This document shows positions 58,033 to 64,000 of a stretch of DNA of 64,000 nt, in pieces. Under the pieces are notes generated by a model. That model had not been told where the DNA came from. It made no database searches and worked only from the letters and a program-made list of their open reading frames with translations. Position 1 is the first letter of the stretch, and the number at the start of each line of letters is the position of its first letter. The stretch comes from an uncultured Acidimicrobiales bacterium (GTDB taxonomy: Bacteria > Actinomycetota > Acidimicrobiia > Acidimicrobiales > Aldehydirespiratoraceae). The position numbers and the translations under genes are program-made. The stretch covers positions 2,762,277 through 2,826,276 of the forward strand of contig CATQHS010000001.1 in assembly GCA_958296055.1 (NCBI GenBank), given 5' to 3'.

Positions 58033-58835
58033 CGGATCTCGACCCTGGGTCCTTGGAGGGCCTTGAGGGCGTGGGCGCGGATCTGATCCGGGAGCTGGCC
58101 GACGAGGTGGCCAGGGGGGTGGCCGTGGCCAGCGCCGTCGTCGTCGACACCGCCCGCTCGGTGCCCCGCCGGCCCGGGGCCCGGATGCTGGTGTTCCGCG
58201 ACGGCCGCATCCGGGGCACCGTCGGCGGCGGAGAGATGGAGGCCCGGGTGGCCGCCGAGGCCGTCGAGTCCCTGGCCGACGGCCGGCCTCGTATGCTCTC
58301 ATACCGGCTCGTCCAGCCCGACAAGGGCGATCCCGGCGTCTGCGGGGGGGACGTCTCGATCTTCGTGGAGCCCCACATGCCCCGACCGACCCTGCTCATC
58401 GTCGGATACGGCCACGTCGGCCGGGCCGTGGCCCGCCTGGCGAGCTGGCTCGACTTCCGGGTGTTGGCCTGGGACGACCGCGACGGGCTCGAGGCCGGCG
58501 ACGAGGGGGCGGACGAGTTCTTCACCGGCCCGGTGGCCGACTTGGTGACCGAGCGTTCCCTCGACGCCGACACCTCGGTGGTGCTGGTCACCCGCAACGT
58601 GGACCTCGACCTGGTCGCTCTGACTGTCCTGCTGCCCACCGGCGCCGGCTACATCGGGGTGATGGGAAGCGACCGCCGCTGGAACACGGTCCGGTCCCGG
58701 CTCGAAGACCGGGGCGCGGACCCGGCCGACCTCGACCGGGTGAACGCGCCGATCGGCATCGAGATCGGAGCCGAGACACCCGCGGAGATCGCGGTGAGCA
58801 TCATGGCCCAGGTGATCGCTCATCGCCGGGGATGA
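58029..58835 (+). CDS. xdhC: XdhC/CoxI-family molybdenum hydroxylase maturation factor
   Basis: 268 residues. N-terminal XdhC domain (about 20-110: ASAVVVDTARSVPRRPGARMLVF, GTVGGGEMEARV, GVCGGDVSIFVEP with the conserved Cys) and C-terminal Rossmann domain (about 118-262: TLLIVGYGHVGRAVARLASWLDF, VVLVTRNVDLDLVALTVLL, YIGVMGSDRRW, IGIEIGAETPAEIAVSIMA). XdhC binds the Mo cofactor and delivers its sulfurated form to the hydroxylase. ATG 58029 overlaps the preceding stop (ATGA). Confidence 0.93.
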   Translation: MTDLDPGSLEGLEGVGADLIRELADEVARGVAVASAVVVDTARSVPRRPGARMLVFRDGRIRGTVGGGEMEARVAAEAVESLADGRPRMLSYRLVQPDKGDPGVCGGDVSIFVEPHMPRPTLLIVGYGHVGRAVARLASWLDFRVLAWDDRDGLEAGDEGADEFFTGPVADLVTERSLDADTSVVLVTRNVDLDLVALTVLLPTGAGYIGVMGSDRRWNTVRSRLEDRGADPADLDRVNAPIGIEIGAETPAEIAVSIMAQVIAHRRG

Positions 58836-58910
58836 ACGGAGCCCGGGGACCGTTGGGGATCGGGATCCGAAGGCGGATGATCGACCATCGCCTTCTCTGA
58901 ACCCCTCTGC

Positions 58911-59690
58911 GTGTTGCGGGGCGGGGGCGACCTCGCCACCGGGGTGGCCTGGCGGCTGACCCGGGCCAACTGGCCCGTGATCGTGCTCGAGCTGCCCCGG
59001 CCCCTGACGGTGCGCCGGACCGTGGCCCTGTCCGCTGCGGTCGCCGAGGGCGAGGCGGTGGTACAGGGTCTGCGCGGGGTTCGGGCCGCCTCGCCCGGCG
59101 AGGCCATGGCCGTGGCCGCCACCGGCGCGGTGGCCGTGCTCGTCTCCCCCGAGCTGGCCCCGGTCGGTGCCGATGTGGTGGTGGACGCCCGGCTGGCCAA
59201 GCGCAACCTCGACACCGCCATCGACGACGCCGACCTGGTGGTGGCGTTGGGCCCGGGCTTCACGGCCGGGGTCGACTGCCATGCCGTGGTCGAGACCATG
59301 CGGGGCCACGACTTGGGCCGGGTCGTCTGGGCCGGCTCGGCCGCGGCCGACACCGGCACGCCCGGACCGGTGGGCGGCCGTAGCGCCGAGCGGGTGCTGC
59401 GGGCGCCCGAGGCCGGGGCGGTGGCCTGGAACGCGGCCATCGGCGACCGGGTCGCCGAGGGCCAACGTCTGGGGACCGTGGCCGGCGAGGCCGTGACCGC
59501 CCCCTTCGACGGGGTTCTCAGAGGCGCCATCGCGCCCGGCGCCGAGGTGCGGGCCGGGCTGAAAATCGGCGACGTCGACCCCCGTCCCGATCCGGCCGCC
59601 TGCCATCGGATTTCCGACAAGGCGCTGGCCGTGGGTGGGGGAGTGCTGGAAGCGGTTCTGGCCTGGCGTTCGGGCCGGGCCGGCCCCTGA
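58911..59690 (+). CDS. YqeB/EF2563-like selenium-dependent molybdenum hydroxylase system protein
   Basis: 259 residues. Family landmarks: VLRGGGDLATGVAWRLTRANWPVIVLELP at the very start, VVDARLAKRNLDTAIDDADLVVALGPGFTAGVDCHAVVETMRGHDLGRVVW, and a biotinyl/lipoyl-like C-terminal part (AAIGDRVAEGQRLGTVAGEAVTAPFDGVLRG). YqeB-type proteins accompany selenium-dependent molybdenum hydroxylases; the exact step is not established. GTG 58911 is the only usual start after the in-frame stop at 58878. A 22-codon frame opening on the XdhC stop (ATG 58832, ATGA overlap) ends 10 nt before it. Confidence 0.85.
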   Translation: MLRGGGDLATGVAWRLTRANWPVIVLELPRPLTVRRTVALSAAVAEGEAVVQGLRGVRAASPGEAMAVAATGAVAVLVSPELAPVGADVVVDARLAKRNLDTAIDDADLVVALGPGFTAGVDCHAVVETMRGHDLGRVVWAGSAAADTGTPGPVGGRSAERVLRAPEAGAVAWNAAIGDRVAEGQRLGTVAGEAVTAPFDGVLRGAIAPGAEVRAGLKIGDVDPRPDPAACHRISDKALAVGGGVLEAVLAWRSGRAGP

Positions 59691-59755
59691 CTGGTTTCGC
59701 TGCACTGGTTTCGCTGTTGCCGTGTTCCCTCGTCTGACTGAGTAGATTTCCGGTC

Positions 59756-60733
59756 GTGGTCCGGGGGGCCTTCAACCTCATTCCCACCGAGCCGGTCCAG
59801 CGGATGGTCTCGCTGGCCCGTCGGGGCGAGGAACTCGGATACGAGCGGTGCTGGGTCTACGACGAGGGCCTCGCCGCCCGGGACGTCTACGTGACCCTGG
59901 CCGCCATCGCCACCGCCACCGTCGCCGTGGAGATAGGCCCGGGCATTACCAACCCCTACACCCGCCACGCCGGGGCCACCGCCGCCGCCATCGCCTCGCT
60001 TGACGAGCTGTCGGGAGGCCGGGCCTTCCTGGGCATCGGGGCCGGGGGCAGCCTGACGCTGGACCCCCTGGGGATCCAGCGGGACCGGCCGCGGGCCGCG
60101 GTGGCCGAGACCATCGACGCCTGCCGACGGCTGCTGGAGGGCGAGACGGTAGACGCCGACGGCCGCTGCGTCCGGCTGCGGCGGGCCGCGCTGTCCTGGC
60201 GGCCGGGTCGGACCGACACCGGGATCTGGCTGGCCGGCCGGGGTCCGAGGATGCTGGAGCTGGGCGGCGCCGCCTGCGACGGGGTGATGCTCGACTTCGT
60301 GCACAAGCCCGGCCTGGCCGAGGCGGTGGACCGCATCCGGTCGGCGGGCCGGGCGGCGGGCCGGTCCCCGCAGATCGCCTACTCGACCATGATCGTCACC
60401 AGCGAGCGGGTCATGGCCGCCACCAAGCCGCACATGACCTACCGGCTGGTGGACTCGCCCCCCGAGGTGCGGGCCGCCATAGGGCTGACCGACGAGGCGA
60501 CCGGACGGATCCGGGCCGCCATGGGCTCAGGCCTGGAGGCCGCGGCCGAGCTGGTTGAAGACGAGTGGGTGCATCCCTTCGTGGTGGCCGGGACCGTGTC
60601 GGAGTGCGCGGCCGAACTGGCCTCGCTCATCGACGAGCACGGCATCGACGAGTTTGTGGTGCCGGTGCTCGACGACGCCGGCGCCGAAGAACTGCTGGCC
60701 ACCGCGGCCGAGGTGCTCGCTCTGGGCGCCTGA
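59756..60733 (+). CDS. LLM-class flavin-dependent oxidoreductase
   Basis: 325 residues: RMVSLARRGEELGYERCWVYDEGLAARDVYVTLAAIA, EIGPGITNPYTRHAGATAAAIASLDELSGGRAFLGIGAGGS, IWLAGRGPRMLELGGAACDGVMLDFV. Paralogue of the gene at 30191. GTG 59756. The region in front (59691-59755) has a 14-bp direct repeat ACTGGTTTCGCTGC. It may share the molybdenum hydroxylase transcript or have its own promoter; sequence does not decide. Confidence 0.88.
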   Translation: MVRGAFNLIPTEPVQRMVSLARRGEELGYERCWVYDEGLAARDVYVTLAAIATATVAVEIGPGITNPYTRHAGATAAAIASLDELSGGRAFLGIGAGGSLTLDPLGIQRDRPRAAVAETIDACRRLLEGETVDADGRCVRLRRAALSWRPGRTDTGIWLAGRGPRMLELGGAACDGVMLDFVHKPGLAEAVDRIRSAGRAAGRSPQIAYSTMIVTSERVMAATKPHMTYRLVDSPPEVRAAIGLTDEATGRIRAAMGSGLEAAAELVEDEWVHPFVVAGTVSECAAELASLIDEHGIDEFVVPVLDDAGAEELLATAAEVLALGA

Positions 60734-60928
60734 CCGGAGGCTCGGCCCCGATTCGGGGTTGATCTGGCCCCACCCCCGCTCTAGGGTTGACCCGAACTGT
60801 TCGGGCCCGCTGCGGGCACCCGGAACTCCGGCGATGGTTGAGCCGGGGCTCCACCGCCGTCTTCCCCTCTCATCGTCTTCCCCCTTTTCGACTTCCCCCT
60901 TTCGATTCAACGTGAAGGGAAGCTGACG
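60734..60928 (+). promoter_or_regulatory. Leader region of the Tad cluster
   Basis: 195 bp with no gene. It holds a GCCCGC-T-GCGGGC inverted repeat (about 60807-60819) and a long pyrimidine tract (60862-60905, CTTCCCC/CTTTTCG runs). GAAGGGAAG lies 7 nt before the GTG at 60929. Probably contains the promoter of the Tad operon; no confident -35/-10 pair was found. Confidence 0.35.
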
Positions 60929-61582
60929 GTGATCATCTGGTGTTGGTCGGTAAAAGGCGGGGTTGGAACATCGGTGGTGGCGGCGGCCATCGCCTTGCGG
61001 TTGGCCCACGACGGGCGCGACACCACTCTGGTCGATCTGGAGGGCGACCAGCCTGAGCTGCTGGGCCTAGTCAAGGGGGCGGCGCCGTCTGAGCCCGGGA
61101 TCGGCGACTGGATCGCGGCCGGCGAGGGAGTGCCCGCCGACGCCATCGGCCGACTGCTCGAAGAGGTGACCCGGGGGCTGAGGCTGTTGCGGGCCGGGTC
61201 GGTGTCGCCGGACGGGGCCGACCCGGCCCGGCTGATGCTGGCCTTCGACATGCTGGCCCGGACCGGTCCGGTGGTGGTGGACGCCGGTCTGGACCCGGGC
61301 CGGGTCCGGGCCGGGCTCGGTGAGCAGCACCGATCGGTGTGCGTGCTGCGGTCTTGCTTCTTGGCCGTGAGCCGGGCCCAGCGGGAGGCCGACTCCATCG
61401 ACCACGTGGTCTTGGTCACCGAGCCGGGCCGGTCTCTGCGCTCCAGCGACGTCGCCGCCGCGGTCGGCGCCACCCGGGTGGACCGCATCGCCTGGGACCC
61501 CCGGGTGGCCCGGACCATTGACGCTGGCACCATCGTCGGGGTCCTGCCCATGCCGCTGCGGCGTTTCGAGCTGCCGGTATGA
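60929..61582 (+). CDS. TadZ/CpaE-like MinD-family ATPase-related protein
   Basis: 217 residues of the ParA/MinD fold, shorter than full CpaE because no receiver domain is present. The deviant P-loop reads WSVKGGVGTSVVAAAIALRL: the signature Lys of KGG is kept but the Walker A Lys before Ser/Thr (GKT) is replaced by Thr. LVDLEGDQPEL and VVVDAGLDPG mark the other switch strands. TadZ places the Tad machine in the cell. ATPase activity is doubtful. ATG of the next gene overlaps the stop (ATGA). Confidence 0.8.
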   Translation: MIIWCWSVKGGVGTSVVAAAIALRLAHDGRDTTLVDLEGDQPELLGLVKGAAPSEPGIGDWIAAGEGVPADAIGRLLEEVTRGLRLLRAGSVSPDGADPARLMLAFDMLARTGPVVVDAGLDPGRVRAGLGEQHRSVCVLRSCFLAVSRAQREADSIDHVVLVTEPGRSLRSSDVAAAVGATRVDRIAWDPRVARTIDAGTIVGVLPMPLRRFELPV

Positions 61583-62739
61583 GAGCGCCCGCCGGGCTGA
61601 TCGACGCGGTACACCGCCGGGTGCTCGACACCGGCGGCCGGATGCCCCCCAATCCGGCGGAGGTGGCCGGAATCGTCCGAGTTCTAGATCCTCTGGCCCG
61701 GCCCGAGGCCGTCGACGACGCGGTGGCCCGGGTGGTGGCTCGGGTGGAGGGGCTGGGCCCGATAGAGCCTCTGCTGGCCGACCCGTCGGTGAGCGAGGTG
61801 ATGATCAACGGCCCGGGGCCGGTCTGGGTCGAGCGGAGCGGGGTGCTGGCCCGCAGCGGTGTCAGCATGGACCGGACCGCGGTCGACCTGCTGATCGAGC
61901 GAATCGTGGGGCCGCTGGGCCGGCGGGTCGACCAGCGCGCCCCCTGCGTCGACGGACGGCTCGGCGACGGCTCCCGGGTTCACGTGGCGGTGCCCCCGGT
62001 GGCGGTGGACGGCCCCTACGTGACCATTCGTCGTTTTGTGGTGGCCGACGTGGCCTTGGAGATGTTCGCCGGCGAGGCGGTGGTGGCGCTGCTCGACGAG
62101 CTGATCTCCGCGGGGGCCAACGTGATGGTGACCGGGGGGACCGGCGCGGGCAAGACGACTCTGCTGAACGCCCTGGCCGGGCGCATCGACGGCGGTCGGC
62201 GGATCGTCACCATCGAGGACGCGGCCGAGCTCAGGCTCGACCATCCCCACGTCGTACGTCTCGAAGCCCGGCCCGAGTCCCGGGAGGGCGGGGGCGACGT
62301 GACCATCAGGGACTTGGTCCGCAACGCCCTGAGGATGCGTCCCGACCGGCTGGTGGTGGGGGAGGTGAGGGGAGCGGAGGCGCTTGACCTGCTCCATGCC
62401 CTCAACACCGGTCACGCCGGCTGCCTCTCCACCATCCACGCCAACGGGCCCGTCGACGGGCTGCGCCGGCTGACCACGCTGGCCGCGGCCGCAGCCGAAC
62501 GCCTTCCGGTGGACGCGGTCAAAGATCACGTGCGGGCGGCCATGGACGCGGTGGTGCACGTGGGGCGAGCCGCCGGTGGCGAGCGCCGGATTGTCGAGGT
62601 GGCCGAGGTGGTCTCCGGCGACCGGGTGCGCAAGCTGGCCGACGGGACCGCCGTGGTCGGCACCCTTTCCCGGCCCCGCCGGATCGCCGGCGACTTCGAT
62701 GACGGGACAGAGCCTCTGATGGCAGGGCAGGGCCGATGA
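61579..62739 (+). CDS. tadA: Tad secretion ATPase TadA/CpaF
   Basis: 386 residues. N-terminal domain about 1-120 (GLGPIEPLLADPSVSEVMINGPGPVWVER is diagnostic), then the VirB11-like ATPase: Walker A VTGGTGAGKTT, Asp box TIEDAAELRL, Walker B-type MRPDRLVVGEVRGAEALDLLHALNTGHAG and CLSTIHANGP His box. It powers assembly of Flp-type pili or a related secretion apparatus. The stop overlaps a 6-codon mini-ORF. Confidence 0.95.
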   Translation: MRAPAGLIDAVHRRVLDTGGRMPPNPAEVAGIVRVLDPLARPEAVDDAVARVVARVEGLGPIEPLLADPSVSEVMINGPGPVWVERSGVLARSGVSMDRTAVDLLIERIVGPLGRRVDQRAPCVDGRLGDGSRVHVAVPPVAVDGPYVTIRRFVVADVALEMFAGEAVVALLDELISAGANVMVTGGTGAGKTTLLNALAGRIDGGRRIVTIEDAAELRLDHPHVVRLEARPESREGGGDVTIRDLVRNALRMRPDRLVVGEVRGAEALDLLHALNTGHAGCLSTIHANGPVDGLRRLTTLAAAAAERLPVDAVKDHVRAAMDAVVHVGRAAGGERRIVEVAEVVSGDRVRKLADGTAVVGTLSRPRRIAGDFDDGTEPLMAGQGR

Positions 62740-62756
62740 CGGGGCAGGGCCGATGA
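62736..62756 (+). repeat. 17-bp tandem repeat forming a coupled 6-codon mini-ORF between tadA and tadB
   Basis: ATGACGG and GGGGCAGGGCCG are repeated so that ATG 62736 overlaps the tadA stop (ATGA). The mini-ORF MTGQGR ends at 62756 and overlaps ATG 62753 of tadB (ATGA). The unit of 17 bp derives from the tadA tail, which itself ends AGQGR. Confidence 0.8.
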
Positions 62757-63445
62757 CGGCGTTAATGGCGGCGGTGTTCGCCTTTGTGGCCGTGGCCTGG
62801 CCCCGTCCGCCGCCCCGGGGCCGTTCCCGCCCCCGGCCGCGGTCGGCCGTCGCCGTTGCCGCCGTCCGGGCCCGCCTGCGGAAGTGGTCCGGATCCGGCG
62901 ACCACGCCACCGTGGTGGCCGAGATGCTGGAGCTGACGGCCCGGGCCCTGCGGGCCGGGGCGTCTCTTCCGGTTGCCTTGGAGACGGTCTCAGCCGAACT
63001 CCCCGATGCCGGTCTGGCCCCGGTGACTCGCCGGATCGCCGGGGGACTGAGCGTGGCCGAGGCTCTGGACGGCTGGGCCGCCGGCGCGACCGGCAGCCGG
63101 GTGGCCGCCGCCCGCCGGATCGCGGTCGCCCTTCTCGTTCTCGGGCACGGGTCGGGTGCGGCCATGGCCGCCGGTCTCGATCGGGCCGCGGCGTCCATCC
63201 ATCAGCGTCGGGCCTGGCACGACGAGATCCGGGCCCTCACCGCCCAGACCCGGGCTTCGGGGCTGTTGGTGGCGCTGGCCCCGGCCGCCTTCGGCGCGGT
63301 CGTGGCTCTGGTCGACGGCGATGCTCTGCGAGTGCTGGTGGCCACTCCCCTGGGATGGCTTTCGCTGCTGGCCGGCCTGGGGTTGGAGGCTCTCGGGGTG
63401 TGGTGGATGACCCGGCTGGCCCGGGGGGTGTCGGCGTGGGCTTGA
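62753..63445 (+). CDS. tadB: Tad membrane platform protein TadB (type II secretion F-like)
   Basis: 230 residues. An N-terminal hydrophobic start and a basic linker are followed by the T2SSF domain (about 60-170: LTARALRAGASLPVALETVSAELPDAGLAPVTRRIAGGLSVAEAL). Two C-terminal membrane helices (about 170-190 and 195-215) complete it. The arrangement is shorter than proteobacterial TadB but usual for actinobacteria. Pairs with TadC in the inner-membrane platform. Confidence 0.82.
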   Translation: MTALMAAVFAFVAVAWPRPPPRGRSRPRPRSAVAVAAVRARLRKWSGSGDHATVVAEMLELTARALRAGASLPVALETVSAELPDAGLAPVTRRIAGGLSVAEALDGWAAGATGSRVAAARRIAVALLVLGHGSGAAMAAGLDRAAASIHQRRAWHDEIRALTAQTRASGLLVALAPAAFGAVVALVDGDALRVLVATPLGWLSLLAGLGLEALGVWWMTRLARGVSAWA

Positions 63446-63483
63446 GCATCGGGTCCGGGCTGGGGGTGTGGGCGTGGGCTTGA
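63436..63483 (+). repeat. 38-bp tandem repeat forming a coupled 15-codon mini-ORF between tadB and tadC
   Basis: GTGGGCTTGAGCATCGGGTC begins at 63436 and again at 63474. The first copy opens inside the end of tadB (10-nt overlap), runs 15 codons (MGLSIGSGLG...) and stops at 63483, again overlapping the second GTG by 10 nt. The second copy is the tadC start. 38 is 2 mod 3. Confidence 0.8.
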
Positions 63484-64000
63484 GCATCGGGTCCGGGCTG
63501 GCCGCGGTGTTGGCGGCGGTGGCGGTGGGGCTTCCGCCCGCCCGGACGGGCCGGATCCGCGATCGCCTGCACCGGTCTGATCCCTCCTCGCCGGGCGCCC
63601 GCCGACGCCGGTCTCGGGCTGGCCGGCCTTTGCAGCCCCACCCGCGGCTGGCCCCGGTCGCGGCCCTGGGCCGGTGCCTGACCGGAGGCGAGTCTCCCGA
63701 CGAGATGCTGGTCGGCGGGGCCGCGCTGGGGTTGCCCGCGGCGGCGGCCGTGGCCGGACCAGTCCCGGCTCTGGCCGGCTTGGCCGTTGTGGCCGCCCTG
63801 GCCCGGCTGCGGGTCCGCCGCCGCCGGGGAGACCACGATCGTCGAGTCGAGCTCGGGCTGCCCGAGGTCGTCGATCTCTTGAGCCTGATCGTGGGGGCGG
63901 GACAGCCGACCGCGGCGGCTCTGGCCGCCATCGGCCCCCGTTCCCCTGAGCCGTTCCGGTCGGAGCTGGCCGACGCGGTGCGGCGCTTCTCGGCCGGCGA
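63474..64000 (+). CDS. tadC: Tad membrane platform protein TadC, N-terminal part (runs off window)
   Basis: About 175 residues before the window ends. GTG 63474 begins MGLSIGSGLAAVLAAVAVGLP, one hydrophobic helix. A basic, Arg/Pro-rich segment, a second hydrophobic stretch (LGLPAAAAVAGPVPALAGLAVVAAL) and the opening of a T2SSF domain (HDRRVELGLPEVVDLLSLIVGAGQPTAAALAAIG) follow. Position after tadB supports TadC. The right edge of the window truncates it. Confidence 0.8.
   Translation, partial: MGLSIGSGLAAVLAAVAVGLPPARTGRIRDRLHRSDPSSPGARRRRSRAGRPLQPHPRLAPVAALGRCLTGGESPDEMLVGGAALGLPAAAAVAGPVPALAGLAVVAALARLRVRRRRGDHDRRVELGLPEVVDLLSLIVGAGQPTAAALAAIGPRSPEPFRSELADAVRRFSAG

Noticed and set aside
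54898-58302. Very long antisense open frame (over 1,100 codons) opposite the XdhD-SsnA-XdhC genes
   Set aside because: The product is a His/Gly/Val/Gln-rich shadow of high-GC codons without any fold or motif; the plus-strand genes are unambiguous.
58832-58900. Linker mini-ORF between xdhC and the yqeB-like gene
   Set aside because: It starts with an ATGA overlap on the xdhC stop but ends 10 nt before the next start, so it was not counted among the closed linkers.

Overview
This 64 kb window is high-GC (about 70% by eye) actinobacterial chromosome. The order rplU-rpmA-obg-proB, an UPF0182 membrane protein next to a DivIVA-like coiled-coil protein and a YlbL-type Lon/PDZ protease, an IdeR/DtxR regulator, a DrrAB-type exporter, four LLM flavin-dependent oxidoreductases and a Tad locus fit Actinomycetota, probably the class Acidimicrobiia. 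The class-level call is inference from gene content only. No rRNA, tRNA or CRISPR array was seen, and no stretch over 300 bases lacks a call.

Layout. 0-5.1 kb: a decayed Eco57I-type methylase tail, then rplU, rpmA, a reversed dgt, obg and proB. 5.1-10.8 kb: a decayed island with two AT-rich, near-identical GT-C glycosyltransferase-like genes flanking IS256 and IS481 remnants, then a broken glutamate-synthase-like gene. 10.8-19.2 kb: envelope and housekeeping genes (UPF0182, DivIVA-like, YlbL-like, HEAT protein, mreB from an apparent CTG start, moaE). 19.3-22.8 kb: iron-type ABC permease and ATPase plus a DtxR/IdeR regulator, with two candidate iron boxes. 22.9-32.6 kb: SulP transporter, SDR, sulfurtransferase, two LLM oxidoreductases, AhpD-like and VOC proteins, DrrAB exporter, creatininase-family and DinB-like proteins. 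32.8-39.9 kb: a MacB-type ABC exporter with a long coiled-coil adaptor, a lipoprotein, an SLH protein and RidA. 40.0-42.5 kb: LLM oxidoreductase and amidohydrolase. 42.5-52.9 kb: a carbohydrate (probably amino-sugar) uptake and catabolism cluster with a GntR/UTRA regulator and a clear palindromic operator. 53.0-59.7 kb: a molybdenum hydroxylase cluster (FAD subunit, XdhD-like fusion, SsnA-like amidohydrolase, XdhC, YqeB-like). 60.9-64 kb: a Tad cluster running off the window.

The most unusual signal is a recurring junction architecture. At ten places where two genes of an operon do not overlap directly, the gap is an open mini-ORF of 6-25 codons whose stop overlaps the start of the downstream gene. 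At seven of these its start also overlaps the upstream gene's stop codon as RTGA or TAATG. At six junctions the linkers arise from tandem DNA duplications of 17, 35, 38, 41, 44 or 47 bp. Every one of these lengths is 2 modulo 3, the value that keeps the stop/start overlap chain closed. Tandem duplications inside coding regions (39, 45, 48 bp) are instead multiples of three. The chromosome therefore seems prone to short tandem duplication, filtered by selection for translational coupling and possibly used to tune it.

Other points of note are a 2Fe-2S domain in which all eight cluster-ligand cysteines are replaced, a 19-bp perfect hairpin at the start of a sugar permease gene, an AT-richer permease inside an otherwise GC-rich operon, and an Obg GTPase with a degenerate G4 motif followed by a duplicated insert.
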